64,000 bases of DNA from Tetracentron sinense (lineage: Eukaryota; Streptophyta; Magnoliopsida; Trochodendrales; Trochodendraceae): positions 1,550,001 through 1,614,000 of the forward strand of contig CM026553.1 in NCBI GenBank assembly GCA_015143295.1, read 5' to 3'. The position numbers and the translations under genes are program-made. Numbering within the stretch: the first letter of the stretch is position 1; each line of letters begins with the position of its first letter. This document shows, one piece after another, positions 11,518 through 21,768 of the stretch. The notes under the pieces were generated by a model. That model had not been told where the DNA came from. It saw only the letters and a program-made list of their open reading frames with translations, and ran no database searches.

Positions 11518-12203
11518 TGGGTAGCGTATCCCGGAGGCGTTAATCGGATTGAAAATGTGTGTTGGACATTTTGGCGGGTGGCCTAGTCACAAGGCATTAG
11601 CTGGATTGAAAGTGATTTGCTAGGTGGAATAGGTGGGAGGAGGTAGCCAGATTGAAAATGATTTGCTCGATGGATTTGCAGGTAGCATAGCCGAGAGGCG
11701 TTATCCGGATCAAAAATGCTAGTATAGCCAGAGGCATTAGCCAAATTGAAAATGCTTGGCCGGATAGATCAGTGGGTGGCATAGCCGGAAGGCATTAGCC
11801 GGATTGAAAATGATGGTATAGCCAGAGGCATTAGTCAGATTGAAAATGTGTTTGCTGGATAGATCGGTGGGTAGCATAGCCAGAAGGCGTCGACCAGATT
11901 GAAAGTGTTTGCCGGATAAATCGGTGGGTGGCATAGCCGTAAAGCATTAGCCTGATTGAAAAATGCCATGCAGGATGGATCAACGGGTGGCATAGCCGAG
12001 AGCCTTTAGCCGGATTGAAAATTGCCTTTCCGGTTAGATCAGTGGGTGGCATAGCTGAGAGGCTATAGTTGGATTGAAATTGATTTGCTGAATAGATCGG
12101 CGGGAGGCATAGCCGAGAGGCTTTAGCTGAATTGAACAAGATTTGGCGGATAGATCGGCAGAGGGCATAGCCAAGAGGTGTTAGCCAGGTTGAAAATGGG
12201 TCC
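11518..12203. repeat. 58-bp minisatellite, about 12 units
   Basis: Tandem degenerate repeat with unit starts near 11518, 11576, 11634, 11681, 11720, 11772, 11869, 11926, 11984, 12043, 12101 and 12159. The core is GGGTGGCATAGCCGAGAGGC then TTAGCCGGATTGAAAATG then a GATAGATCGG tail. Most units are 57-59 bp; two are shortened and one carries an internal duplication. Its long open frames on the minus strand follow from the repeat and are not considered genes. Confidence 0.85.
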
Positions 12204-12244
12204 TTTGATTGAGACGATGATAACTCGTTTTTTTTTTAGAAATG

Positions 12245-12412
12245 ACAATGATGACCGAGCTCGAGCTTACCTCATTTTTCACAAGTCGAGTTCAAACAAT
12301 GATGATAAAGCTCGAGCCGGAGCTCAAGCCGAGCTTGAACACCAATATACTTTACCGAACCGAGCTTGAACATCTCGCTACTCGGCTTGGCTCGGCTCGA
12401 TATCACCCCTAC
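12245..12412. mobile_element. hAT-like transposon terminus (remnant)
   Basis: Subterminal GAGCTCGAGC / GAGCCGAGCTTGAAC motifs end in TCGATATCACCCCTA, the complement of TAGGGGTGATATCGA. This resembles plant hAT ends (TAGGGGTG with GAGCTCGAGC-type subterminal repeats). No matching second end or 8-bp duplication was found, so this is a tentative remnant. Confidence 0.35.
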
Positions 12413-13054
12413 CTACAAGGGTGCAAAAATGGGGAGCTTACACACTACTAAACTTCCTCAATTAAAATGATCCTGGGAAGAAATCTTAGTGATCTCCAAG
12501 GCACCATGCCGAGAGAGAGCTATGCCATTGAGAGAGTGGCATTCTATACAGAGATTTGCATTTACAAAATGATACTCAAGCAGTCACAAGAGAAACAGAA
12601 AATCATGAACTACAACATGTGACATATAAGATCACACCACTTAAAAAAAATCCAAAATCCTGCTATTAAGATCATATGTTAAAAAGAATTTTTTTTTTTT
12701 TAATATCTGTATGGATAATTGTGAGCTTTTACTTTCTTTTGAAGTAGTGAACTATAATCGCTAGGAACAGATTCAAAAGGCACCAAAAGAGTATCATCCT
12801 ACAAGTCACTATATAGCACAAGAATAAACTTCCATTCATGTACAAGAGTACTCATACTAGTTTTTTTTTTCTTCTACAATTTTGCTTTTTTCTTTTCAGA
12901 GGAAACAAAAAATGTAATCAAACATATGGAGCCAAAGAGGTTCTAATTTGTGCAGTAAAACACCCAAAAAGACAAAAGAAAGCCTAACCAATATAAGTTG
13001 CCATCTTCAAAAACTTCTGACTTTGAGTGAACTGCTTATCATCAGTCTGTGGTG
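12413..13054. other. Intergenic DNA downstream of WRNIP1
   Basis: AT-rich, with T or A homopolymers near 12688-12700 and 12861-12870. The part next to 13054 is probably the 3' UTR of WRNIP1. No other feature seen. Confidence 0.45.
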
Positions 13055-14704
13055 TTAGTTGGGCCAATTGAGGAACTTGTAACCTTGTAGTGAGGGTGGT
13101 AAATACCTTTGTGACGATGACGAGGAGGGGTGGTCAGGAGGGTAAATGTAGCCCTTCCCATATCCAATATCCTTCATTAGCTTTGTTGGTGCATTCCTCA
13201 GATGTAGAGGTACCCCCTCATTCTGCCCCCCTGACTCCCTCACCACCTTCTGTGCAGCCTCTATTGCCCTGTAAACAGAAACAGATTTGGGAGCCAAAGC
13301 CAAGTAAGCCACACACTGTGCAAGGTTAACATTGCACTCAGGCATGCCCAAGAAATGGCAAGCCTGGTAGCAAGCAACAGCCTGACCGAGTGCGGATGGA
13401 TCACCCAGTCCAACATCCTCACTCGCAAACCTAATGAGCCGTCGAGCTATATAGAGAGGCTCTTCCCCTCCTTCCAACATTCTAGCCAGCCAGTAAATTG
13501 CCGCATTGGCATCGCTTCCCCTCATCGACTTGTGAAGTGCACTGATGAGGTTATAGTGTTCTTCCCCTGCTCTATCATAAGCAAGGTGCTTGCATTGGAG
13601 TGCTTCCTTGGCATCATCCAGGGTCACAATTGCTGCAAATGAGCCTAACCCATTTTCCAATATAAGTCCATTCTCATCCCCATTAACAAGCAAAGCAAAA
13701 GACTCCTCTTCAGCAAGGGAATGTTTAGTGGATCTTCGAGAGGCTGCTGTTGTTGCAGATATCTCCAAAGCATTCAATGCCACCCGGGCATCCCCGTCAC
13801 AATGCAAAGAGAGAAAATCAACAGCTTCATCCTCCACCACTACGCTTACCCCAACGCTCCGGGCCAAGCCCTTGTCAGCATCATGGGCGGCTCGCTTAAG
13901 GAGAGTGGCGACATGGTGGGGTTGCAGGGGATTAAGCGTAAGAACCCTACAGCGAGACAGCAATGGCGTAATCAAATGGAAAGAGGGGTTCTCGGTGGTG
14001 GCCCCCATAAACACCAGAGTCCCATCTTCAATTACAGGCAAGAAGGAGTCTTGCTGAGATTTGTTAAACCTGTGAACCTCATCAACAAAGAGCACGGTTT
14101 GCTTATTCTTCTTCTTAAATTTTCTGGCGTCCTCAACAGCATCTCTAACATCCTTGACACCAGCAGTTACAGCAGACAAAGAAACGAAACGATAGGAGGC
14201 GGGAGAGGAATTAGAAATGGCTCTGGCAATAGAGGTTTTACCAGTACCAGGAGGACCCCAGAAGAGGATGGAAGGCAATCGATCAAAGTCCAAGGCGGAG
14301 CGAAGAAGAGAATTCTTACCAAGAAGGTGGTCTTGTCCCACGACCTCGTCGATGCATCGAGGGCGCATACGCTCCGATAGGGGTTTCTCCGAAGCCGAAG
14401 CCCATGATCCCCCCCCTACTCTGGGTCTCTTGGGGGGTACAGATTCTTCAGCGTCTGCTTCTTTTTCCACAGCGGTGGTTTCTGGGGTTTTGGATTGGAA
14501 GAAACGGTCCAGTCTGGGTTGGAAGGGAGAAGGGCTAGGGTTTGATTTGTGGCTGAGGATCCATTCGGTGGCTTTGAGGGTGGATTTGCCACCGGTGGCT
14601 GCTAAAGCTTGAGAGGCCAGCTCCTGAGGGAAACCCATGTTCAGGAGCTGTTCCATCTCCATCTCCATCTCCATCTCTTTCTCTTTCTCTTTCTCTTTCT
14701 CCAT
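13055..14704 (-). CDS. WRNIP1: WRNIP1/MgsA-type AAA+ ATPase (replication-fork maintenance)
   Basis: Single-exon gene, 549 residues. The family (Mgs1 in yeast, MgsA/RarA in bacteria, WRNIP1 in animals) acts at stalled replication forks in the nucleus with PCNA and the clamp loader. Domain order: acidic/basic tail 1-18 (EK then EM repeats); UBA-like domain about 18-52 (LLNMGFPQELASQAL); a PCNA-box match QPRLDRFF at 62-69; AAA+ core with Walker A GPPGTGKT (150-157), Walker B LFVDEVHRF (Asp208, Glu209), sensor-1 region GATTENPSF (234-242) and arginine finger in LLSRCRV (Arg251); then the family's C-terminal helical domain, with MRGSDANAAIYWLARML and RFASEDVGLGDPSAL. The ATG at 14704 is the first in frame; TAG lies three codons upstream. 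All catalytic motifs are intact, so the gene looks functional. Confidence 0.95.
   Translation of the reverse strand: MEKEKEKEKEMEMEMEMEQLLNMGFPQELASQALAATGGKSTLKATEWILSHKSNPSPSPFQPRLDRFFQSKTPETTAVEKEADAEESVPPKRPRVGGGSWASASEKPLSERMRPRCIDEVVGQDHLLGKNSLLRSALDFDRLPSILFWGPPGTGKTSIARAISNSSPASYRFVSLSAVTAGVKDVRDAVEDARKFKKKNKQTVLFVDEVHRFNKSQQDSFLPVIEDGTLVFMGATTENPSFHLITPLLSRCRVLTLNPLQPHHVATLLKRAAHDADKGLARSVGVSVVVEDEAVDFLSLHCDGDARVALNALEISATTAASRRSTKHSLAEEESFALLVNGDENGLILENGLGSFAAIVTLDDAKEALQCKHLAYDRAGEEHYNLISALHKSMRGSDANAAIYWLARMLEGGEEPLYIARRLIRFASEDVGLGDPSALGQAVACYQACHFLGMPECNVNLAQCVAYLALAPKSVSVYRAIEAAQKVVRESGGQNEGVPLHLRNAPTKLMKDIGYGKGYIYPPDHPSSSSSQRYLPPSLQGYKFLNWPN
14655..14704. repeat. Hexanucleotide repeats in the WRNIP1 start region
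   Basis: CATCTC and TTTCTC hexamers in tandem; on the coding strand GAGATG and GAGAAA, encoding (EM)n after (EK)n. Units of six bases keep the frame whatever the copy number, so the N-terminal tail can vary in length. Confidence 0.8.
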
Positions 14705-15110
14705 CTCCGTCTATCTTATTTATTAGCGAATGTAGAAAAGCAAGGGGATAGCTAACAACAGACCCACTTCACTCGCTCTCCTCTTCTCTTCTCTTCTCTA
14801 TAATATTCATTTTCTGAGAGAGGTAGTGGAAATGGTGAGGGGACAGAAGAGGGAGATGTGTGTATTTTGCTCGAAACAGCAGTGAAATCGAAGTTTTTGT
14901 GATGATCGAATATGACAAAATGGGTACATGTATACCCATATTTTTAAGTGCGTGACGAGCAGATCTTGGCTGGAGTGTCAGCTCAAATTTTTTCGTCACT
15001 TTGGTGGAGCTTCTCATTTTAAATATTTTGGTTAAGTTTTGAAAACAACACCCCCACCTCTTGGTGAGTGGTAAGGGTGTGGCCTTCAATGGAGAGACGT
15101 CAACCGCCCC
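14705..15110. other. WRNIP1 upstream region
   Basis: On the coding (minus) strand the presumed 5' UTR has a GA-rich tract (14770-14800, AGAGAAGAGAAGAGAAGAGG). No clear TATA box. Other contents unassigned. Confidence 0.35.
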
Positions 15111-15410
15111 GCGCCTATTGCGTGAGTGGTAGGGTGTGGCCTCCAAGGGTGGAAGTCTTGGGATCTAATCCTCTTGGGTAAGAGTTGCAAGAGCTCTACT
15201 GCCCACCTAACTTCTAACCCTAGTGACGTAGGTAAATGATATATGATCCTTGTGGGGCCCTCGAAAAAAAAAATGGATAGAGGTCGGGGGATCCAATCCC
15301 CCAAGGGTATTTTTTGCAAGAGCTCCAATGCCCAAGCTAATATATGATGTACGGGCGTACTAACGTAAATAAATGATGCCTATACTAAAATAAAATAAAA
15401 AATTCAAAAC
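15111..15410 (+). repeat. Two adjoining SINE-like copies
   Basis: The first copy (about 15111-15250) has A-box-like GTGAGTGGTAGGGTGTGG and B-box-like GGGATCTAATCCTC; the second (about 15270-15410) repeats GGGGGATCCAATCCCCCAAG, GCAAGAGCTCCAATGCCCAA and ends GTAAATAAATGATGCC plus an A-rich tail. A partial relative lies just before, near 15055-15090, and another at 5390-5525. The tRNA-derived SINE interpretation is inferred from box motifs and tails. Confidence 0.4.
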
Positions 15411-15471
15411 AAACTTTGGTAGTAGTTTTGTAATTACAAAATTTTTCTTTTAGGGGAATGTTTTAAAAGAA

Positions 15472-15980
15472 GGGGTGTATATCCGTATTCGAATCCATTT
15501 AGTCGGATAATTATCCGAATAGGTATCCGACGGAGCAAATTCATATAGTAATTTTGTTATCCATTATAATCGGATATGAATTTGGATACTGGTATATCCG
15601 ATCCAATAAATATCCAACCAATTATATAGTATATATAAATAATATATTTTAAATTTATAAAACTAATATAACCTTTAAAATATATATTTATTTACATAAT
15701 TGAATACATTGAATTTTTATTTTTTTAGTATAAATAGAGATAAAATTTTAATTTACAACTTTTTAGAAAAAAATTATATATTTTCACATTTTTTTTAATA
15801 TTAATTTATATTTTTTAAAAGTAAGCGGACAATTGGATATAATTCGAACATTTTAATCGGAGACGGATACAGATATCATATTTCACTATCCCTCATATAT
15901 TTATTCGAATATATAATCAGATACGAATTCGGATATACCACTATATGCTCTGAATCCGCTCCATTTGCAGCCTTCACCAA
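15472..15980. mobile_element. Non-autonomous hAT-like element (about 0.5 kb)
   Basis: Starts AGGGGTGTATATCCGTATTC and ends with ATCCGCTCCATTTGCAGCC. The interior is very AT-rich and rich in GGATA/TATCC and CCGAAT motifs near both ends. Many plant hAT elements have TAGGGGTGCAAATGG-type ends, which this resembles in degraded form. No transposase and no clear 8-bp duplication. Confidence 0.35.
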
Positions 15981-16412
15981 GACTAGGGAACTTGGTAAAC
16001 TTCACTAGACTTTCTTACCCTTATGTATTAAATACAATTTTATTCATTACAAATGAGGTGTTTTGAATGAATTAAAGTACCTTTTTTAGCACTAGAGGTG
16101 CATGTTAGCACAGAAATTTTTAGGTGCATGATAGCACATAATTTTGGAAAGTTCCTTATCGTTCTCCATGGCAAACCCTAGGGTTTCTAGCGGCTTGGAG
16201 GGAGGATCATCATCACAGCCGCCTGATCCCCCTCCTCTATCATTCGCTGTTGTAGTAGGAAGACAAGCTAGAGCTCCTGGGTCCCTCATGTTACCATTCC
16301 GATCAAGCAAGCTGCATCTTTCAAGGGAGAACCAGCAATATTTTTTTCAAAAGATGAAATACAATCTCTAGCAGCACCTCACCGTTTAAAGAACACACTG
16401 TAAATGAAAATA
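15981..16412. other. Intergenic DNA
   Basis: Contains a short direct repetition (GTGCATGTTAGCACA and GTGCATGATAGCACA near 16099-16139). No supported gene. Confidence 0.4.
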
Positions 16413-17445
16413 CAGAATGGCGATAGACTGTCTATCGCCATTCTGAACAGTCTCCAAATGGGGGCATTTTAAACATGGTTAAACTACTTGGGTTAGCTTG
16501 GAAGGACCAGGGTAGATAGGGGAAAGTCCTAGGGACTAAACCATGGCTCTGGAATGGACCAGGGTCCACCCACAAAGGTGTTAGGCTACTGTAAACAGAA
16601 GGGCCCATAATGGCAGTACTGAGTTTATCGTCATTCTGGGCTTTTTTCCAGAAATTGATTTCTCCCCCTGGGGTTAAACTAGGTTTCATCTAGGGGATCC
16701 CTCATGGACTGAGGGTCCCCCAGAAGATCAGGGGAGGTGCCATGCACAGGGGAGGTCTTGAGCCAAGGTTTTTTAACCCTCAAGAGGGTCCCCTATACCT
16801 ATGAAGAAGTAGGGGGACTTCTGTCCTTGGGTAAACAAGAGCAAAACAGCAACTAAGGGACCCCTGGAGCAGGACTAAGGGTCTTACAAGGCTTTTAACA
16901 TAAATGAAAGGGTAGGGGATCCTACCCTGCTCGGTTGGCTCCTATGGTGGCAGAGGGTAGTGCACAGTGGTGGTGCAAGGGGAGAGGGCTGAGACAGGCC
17001 TAGGGCACCCCCTAGATGCTCTAAGGTCTCACCTTGGTCCTCCCTTAGATGAAGAAAAAAGCTACAGAGGATGAACTCGGGTTGGACAGAGGTTCAACTA
17101 TGGAATTTTGGAATGGTTTGAAGCTTGAGGGAGGTGGGTTATTTATAGGGTAAAGGGGACCTTGGGGTAGTTTATGGATTGTTAAGGAGGTGAAAGACCC
17201 AAGGGGGGCGGAGCTGGAGTGGTCCAGGGGGATGCTAGACCATTTTGAATGAAACACCGGGGATGGTGGTAGAGTTTCTACCGCCATTCTTGATTTAGCC
17301 TAAAATGGGAATGGCGGTAGAAACTCTACCGCCATTTCTTGTTTTATGCTAAATCTGGCCCAACCCCTTTGCAATTGGCCTACATCACTGTTTATTTTGC
17401 CAAAATAAGAAATGACGGTAAAGTTATTAACGTCATTCTTGATTT
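16413..17445 (-). repeat. Region framed by long perfect palindromes; possible LTR regulatory segment
   Basis: At 16413-16445 two perfect 16-bp arms (CAGAATGGCGATAGAC and its complement) are separated by one base. At 17310-17336 AATGGCGGTAGA and TCTACCGCCATT flank AAC; a neighbour with one wobble pair is at about 17263-17288; a weaker one (AATGACG...CGTCATT) is at 17407-17435. On the minus strand a TATAAATAA follows the second cluster (about 17143-17151), and AAG|GTGAG lies further down (about 17030). This is the palindromes-TATA-donor order of the Tekay LTRs, but I cannot find LTR ends, so element identity is open. Confidence 0.5.
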
Positions 17446-17570
17446 TTTTCAAAAAAAGCAATGTGGGCCCCACAACAACGGTCCTCAAGGCTTGTGGGCC
17501 CATGTTTGGGCCTACAGGGTGGTTTGGCTTTTGATTTTGGGTCCCTGGGCCTAGAAATGGGCCTTGGATA

Positions 17571-19763
17571 TGTTAGACATGTATGCCCACAAAGCCATTC
17601 CGGAATTGTATTTATCTATTTTTAAATCAATAAATGCATATTTTACATTCACACATTGTCTTCTACATTAGGTAATATATCGAAAGTATCTCATTGGATG
17701 AGACTACTTTGTCCCTTAGGTAACATTGTAGGAAAACCATCCAATTAGTTGATAACTGATTGTTAAGGAAATATGGTTTTTCCGGTTCCTTGTAGACCCA
17801 AAATTGTTCTAAGTTAATCAGGATGCATCTGGACAATGTATTCCTAATAACTTACACATTGTTAGTTCCATATGATGAAATGATGAATCTCAATCACTGA
17901 GAGAATGGTCTCTTAACTAAAATGTGGATATAAGTAAGAAGTATTTATATTGCAACTGGATCACTCAGTGAATACCCTTAGAAATATACTGTCTTTATAT
18001 TTAGGATAGTCCATTTGACAGATTGTCCTTAACCTAAGAGGTCGACATCTTCTCTAGTATTTGCCTATGTAGCTTTGATGTAGCCAATCGTCAATGTCCA
18101 ACACATCGGACTAAATACGAGCTCGTTGGGTTATGTACGCTGTACTAGAAGAAGTGTGTGTATGCTCAACAAGGATTCCACTACTCTTACAGAGTAAATA
18201 ATATTTAGTTGATACTTGTCAAAACTGGACTTGAAAAACCCAGCATTGGTATTTATCGATGAAATGGTTTTATCGAGGAATTTATTTTCTGTATAAACGA
18301 ATTGTAATTATTATTATTATTTCTTTTAAAGAATTTTTAAAGTGTTTTGCAAGTCCAAGTTTGACTAAAAGTATCAAAGAGAATGGGTTCTCAATATAAG
18401 CCAGGGATTAAAGATAGTATTAGATATTATCCCGTAAGCTTATAACAATATTGGAAGTGGAGGGACTGATCTGTAAACAAATCTTGAGATAGAAATACCT
18501 GCAAGTAATTCTCTATTTTCTGGGGGTTAATCACATTGTGTTAATGGACATTAATTGTGATTGGTGGAAGTCTAGGGATATAGATAACATTCTATTATCC
18601 TAATGGAATATAGGAAAGGTGTTTCCTAGTAACAATGCTTTAACCAAAAGATTGAGTACTTGGTCTCACAATCAGAAATAGGAGATCCCTTTAGATCCCA
18701 CACACAAGGACTTTCTTAAAGTATTTAATTTAATGATTTATTAAATTTATTTATTTCTCTAAGAAATCACTATATGGTATAGTGAAGCTCTAAAATGTGG
18801 AATCACATTAGATATGAAAAACCAAATGGGTAGGACCCATTGGGAAATATTTTAAAAGAATATTAAAAGTGACCAAAGGGTTAAGAACCCATGATGTGGC
18901 GTGTTGGGGTGGGACCCACCTAGGGTGGGATGCCCACTCTATGGAGATTACTTTATTGTTAATCATTAATTAGTTTCTAATTAATTAAACACCTTATAAG
19001 ATAAGGTTAGTTAGTTAGTTAGTTACTAATTAAAGATTCCTTGTTGGACAAGGATTCTTCTAGTTTCTTGCTAATCAAGGAATCCTAATTGGATTAGGAT
19101 AAGGATATGATTAGTTAGTTATTAAAAAATAAGATTAGTTTATATTTTTTATTATTCCTAATTAATTATGGAGAAACTAAATAGAAAACTAATTTGAGGA
19201 ATTCTAATTGGATTAGAAAGTGGAAACTTGGGTTGCAACCAACCCAAGGTAGCCTATTTAAAGAGAGGACGTCCAAGGCTTTGGGACATTATTATTTTTC
19301 CAGAAATTTCCAGATTTGGAAATCTCTCTCCTCTCCTCAATCTCACGCCCCTCTCTCCCTATCCTTGTGGTGTCGGTTTAACCCCTTTACCCCATTTTCT
19401 TCTTCTCTTGTGTTCTTAGTTTTTGAAGATCAAGAAGAGGATTAAGAAAGATTCTTTATAATAAAATATTGGATCTTTAATTCAAGATCCTAGAGCTGAA
19501 TATTTGGAAGGGCCATTAGCTTCCATTAGAGAAAGTTTTAAAAAAAAGAAGGTCCGTGTGAATTGTGAAGGAGACTTGACACTTGTGAAGTTTTGCCGGT
19601 ATTGCTTTTATCGTGGATTTGACTTAACAGTTTCAAAGTCGCAAAGGTATTGTGATTTTTACTCTCATTGAATAAAATCAATTAGAATCTTAGTCAGATC
19701 TTGGGATTCGATGTATGCCCCCCAAGAACTGTTTTTCTAAAATTAAAAAGAGGCATACTTTCA
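17571..19763 (+). mobile_element. LTR-X copy 1: probable solo LTR
   Basis: Starts TGTTAGACATG and ends ACTTTCA. Flanks are GGATA (17566-17570) and GGATT (19764-19768), a 5-bp duplication with one mismatch. Three partial relatives are in this window. No primer binding site or coding region is attached, so the superfamily (Copia or Gypsy) is unknown. Short open frames near 19194-19445 are not supported. Confidence 0.65.
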
Positions 19764-19767
19764 GGAT

Positions 19768-20215
19768 TAACTTAGGGTTAGGCCTAGAGTTTGACTAGGG
19801 TTAAGCCTAGAGTTTGACTAGGGTTTGCTTAGGTTTGACTTAGGGTTTGCCTAGGGTTAGGCCTAGGGTTTGACCTAGGGCAAGCCTTAGGGTTTGACTA
19901 GGATTTGCCTAGGTTTGACCTAGGGCTTGCCTAGGGTTAGGCCTATGGCTTGTCTAGGGTTTAACTAAGGTTTGCTAAGGTTTGACTTAGGGTTTGCCTG
20001 GGGTTTGACTAATGCTTGACTAGGGTTTACCTAGGGTTTGACTAGGGTTAGGCCTAGAGTTGCTTAGGTTTGACCTAGGGTTTTCTTAGGTTTGATCAAA
20101 GGTTTGCCTAGGGTTTGACTAAGGCTTAACTAGGTTATACCTAGGGTTTGACTAGGGTTAAGCCTAGGATTTGCTTCGATTTAACTTAGTATTTGTCTAG
20201 GGTTTGGGGGTATTA
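19768..20215. repeat. 11-bp minisatellite (GACTAGGGTTT / GCCTAGGGTTA)
   Basis: Roughly 35-40 degenerate units of 10-12 bp, alternating GACTAGGGTTT, GCCTAGGGTTT and GGCCTAGGGTTA. The TAGGGTTT core recalls the plant telomere repeat TTTAGGG, but the period is 11, not 7. It abuts LTR-X copy 1 on the left and the truncated TekB pol on the right. Confidence 0.8.
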
Positions 20216-20274
20216 ACCATAGTTAAGATGATTAACCATGATTAGGAAGATGTGTAAAAATTGGGTGCTTACAG

Positions 20275-20995
20275 TTCGACTTCAAAGGCAGTTGGGAGGA
20301 GCACTTGTCGTTGGTTGAGTTTATCTACAATAATAGTTATCAGGCAAACATCTAAATGACACCTTTTAAGGCTTTGTGTGGTTGAAGTTGCAGGTCTCCT
20401 CTATACTGAGATGAAGTTGAAGAGATGAACGTATTGGGTTCCGAGTTGATCAAGCAGACCGCGGGTAGGGTCAAGATCATCAGGGAAAGGTTGAAGACTG
20501 CACAAGATCGATAGAAGAGCTATGCTGACAACTGTAGTAGAGATCTTGAATTCCTTGTTGGTGATTTTGTGTTTGTCAAGATTTCCCTGACAAAGGGTGT
20601 TATGAGGTTCGGAAAGAGGGGAAAGCTCAGTCCTAGATATGTGGGTCCATTTGAGATCATCACTAGAGTTGATAAAGTTGCTTATCGGGTTACTCTACCC
20701 ACTCACATGGCGACGGTTCACAATGTATTCCATGTTTCCATGCTTCCGAAATACATCCTGGATCAGTCGCATGTCATTGAGTTATATCCTTTGGTGATTC
20801 GGGAAGACCTCACATTGGTGGAACAACTGGCCTGAATCTTGGACCACAAGGAGCAAGTATTGTGCACCAAAGTCATTCCCCTAGTGCTCGTGCAATGGGA
20901 ACATCACTCTAGGAAAGAAGCTATGTGGGAGCGTGAGGGAAAAGTACCCTCATTTGTTTGTGTAGTTGTATTTTATGTATTTGTATTATCTTAAT
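20275..20995 (+). pseudogene. TekB: integrase C-terminal and chromodomain remnant
   Basis: Fragment of a chromovirus pol, 5'-truncated at the minisatellite. It reads the end of the integrase core (EFIYNNSYQ), the GPY/F-like part ([18 protein letters not shown]), [14 protein letters not shown] and a chromodomain-like tail (VIPLVLVQWEHHSRKEAMWE). Several in-frame stops replace Gln or Trp codons. A polypurine tract (about 21014-21027) and the 3' LTR follow, so orientation and element are secure. Non-functional. Confidence 0.88.
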
Positions 20996-21760
20996 TTAAG
21001 GGACAAAATTTCTGTAAGGGGGGAGAATGTAGAACCCCGGATCTTGATGGCATGGCATGGTGGATAGTGCTGTGAATAATGTCTAAGGCTTAAAGTCTAT
21101 TGTAATGCCTTGAATGGTTATCAATGATAATGAGAACCTTGTTTTGATATATTTCGGGTGGATGATGTGTTATGACATGTATTAAAGCCTTAAGAATAAT
21201 TTCTAAAGTTTATGGGTATTTGGGATAAAGGAGCAAAAGTATAAAATACTCTAAGTGTCAAAAAGGGGAATATTTTAACATACCCTCAACTTTAGGGAAC
21301 TCTAGTTATGTCACCACTTATCAGAGTCGAATGATTCTTAAGCATTTAAAAAGATATTGAAACCCTCTTCAATGTTCATGTTTATCATTTTTTCAGATTT
21401 TGAGTTGAGGTTAAGTTAAATGTTGGATTTTCGAAGTCCGGTCTGCTGAAATTCTGGGCTGCTTAATCTATCCTAGACAGTTAGATTTAGAGCCCATTTA
21501 TACAATTAAGAGCTCAGAATTAGGTTTTTTCTATTAGACACAAAATTGTTTCCCTTTAAATGATAAGTCCAACACAAGTTGAATCTTCAAAATCTGATAA
21601 ACAAGTCAAAAGTTATAGTCAAAATACCAAAGTGGAAAAAACTCAAGACATTCAGAGCACCCAAAAGTCGACGCTTGGGCCAAATGTCGACGTTTGCATG
21701 CGGGAAGGCAAAAAATAGGATTTTAAAAGGTTATTAACATGATTTTGACAACTCTAACCC

Positions 21761-21768
21761 TATAAATA
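21761..21768 (+). promoter_or_regulatory. TATA box of the TekB LTR
   Basis: TATAAATA about 60 bp after two GTCGAC palindromes; the sequence after it matches the leader organisation of the other LTRs. Confidence 0.55.

Noticed and set aside
11597-12139. Minus-strand proteins with repeated MPPTDLSG
   Set aside because: The pattern follows from the 58-bp minisatellite; frames shift between units.
13090-14612. Several long plus-strand open frames opposite WRNIP1
   Set aside because: They are antisense shadows of a gene with intact AAA+ motifs; none shows domain similarity.
19768-20215. Interstitial telomere repeat
   Set aside because: Period is 11 bp and true TTTAGGG runs are absent.
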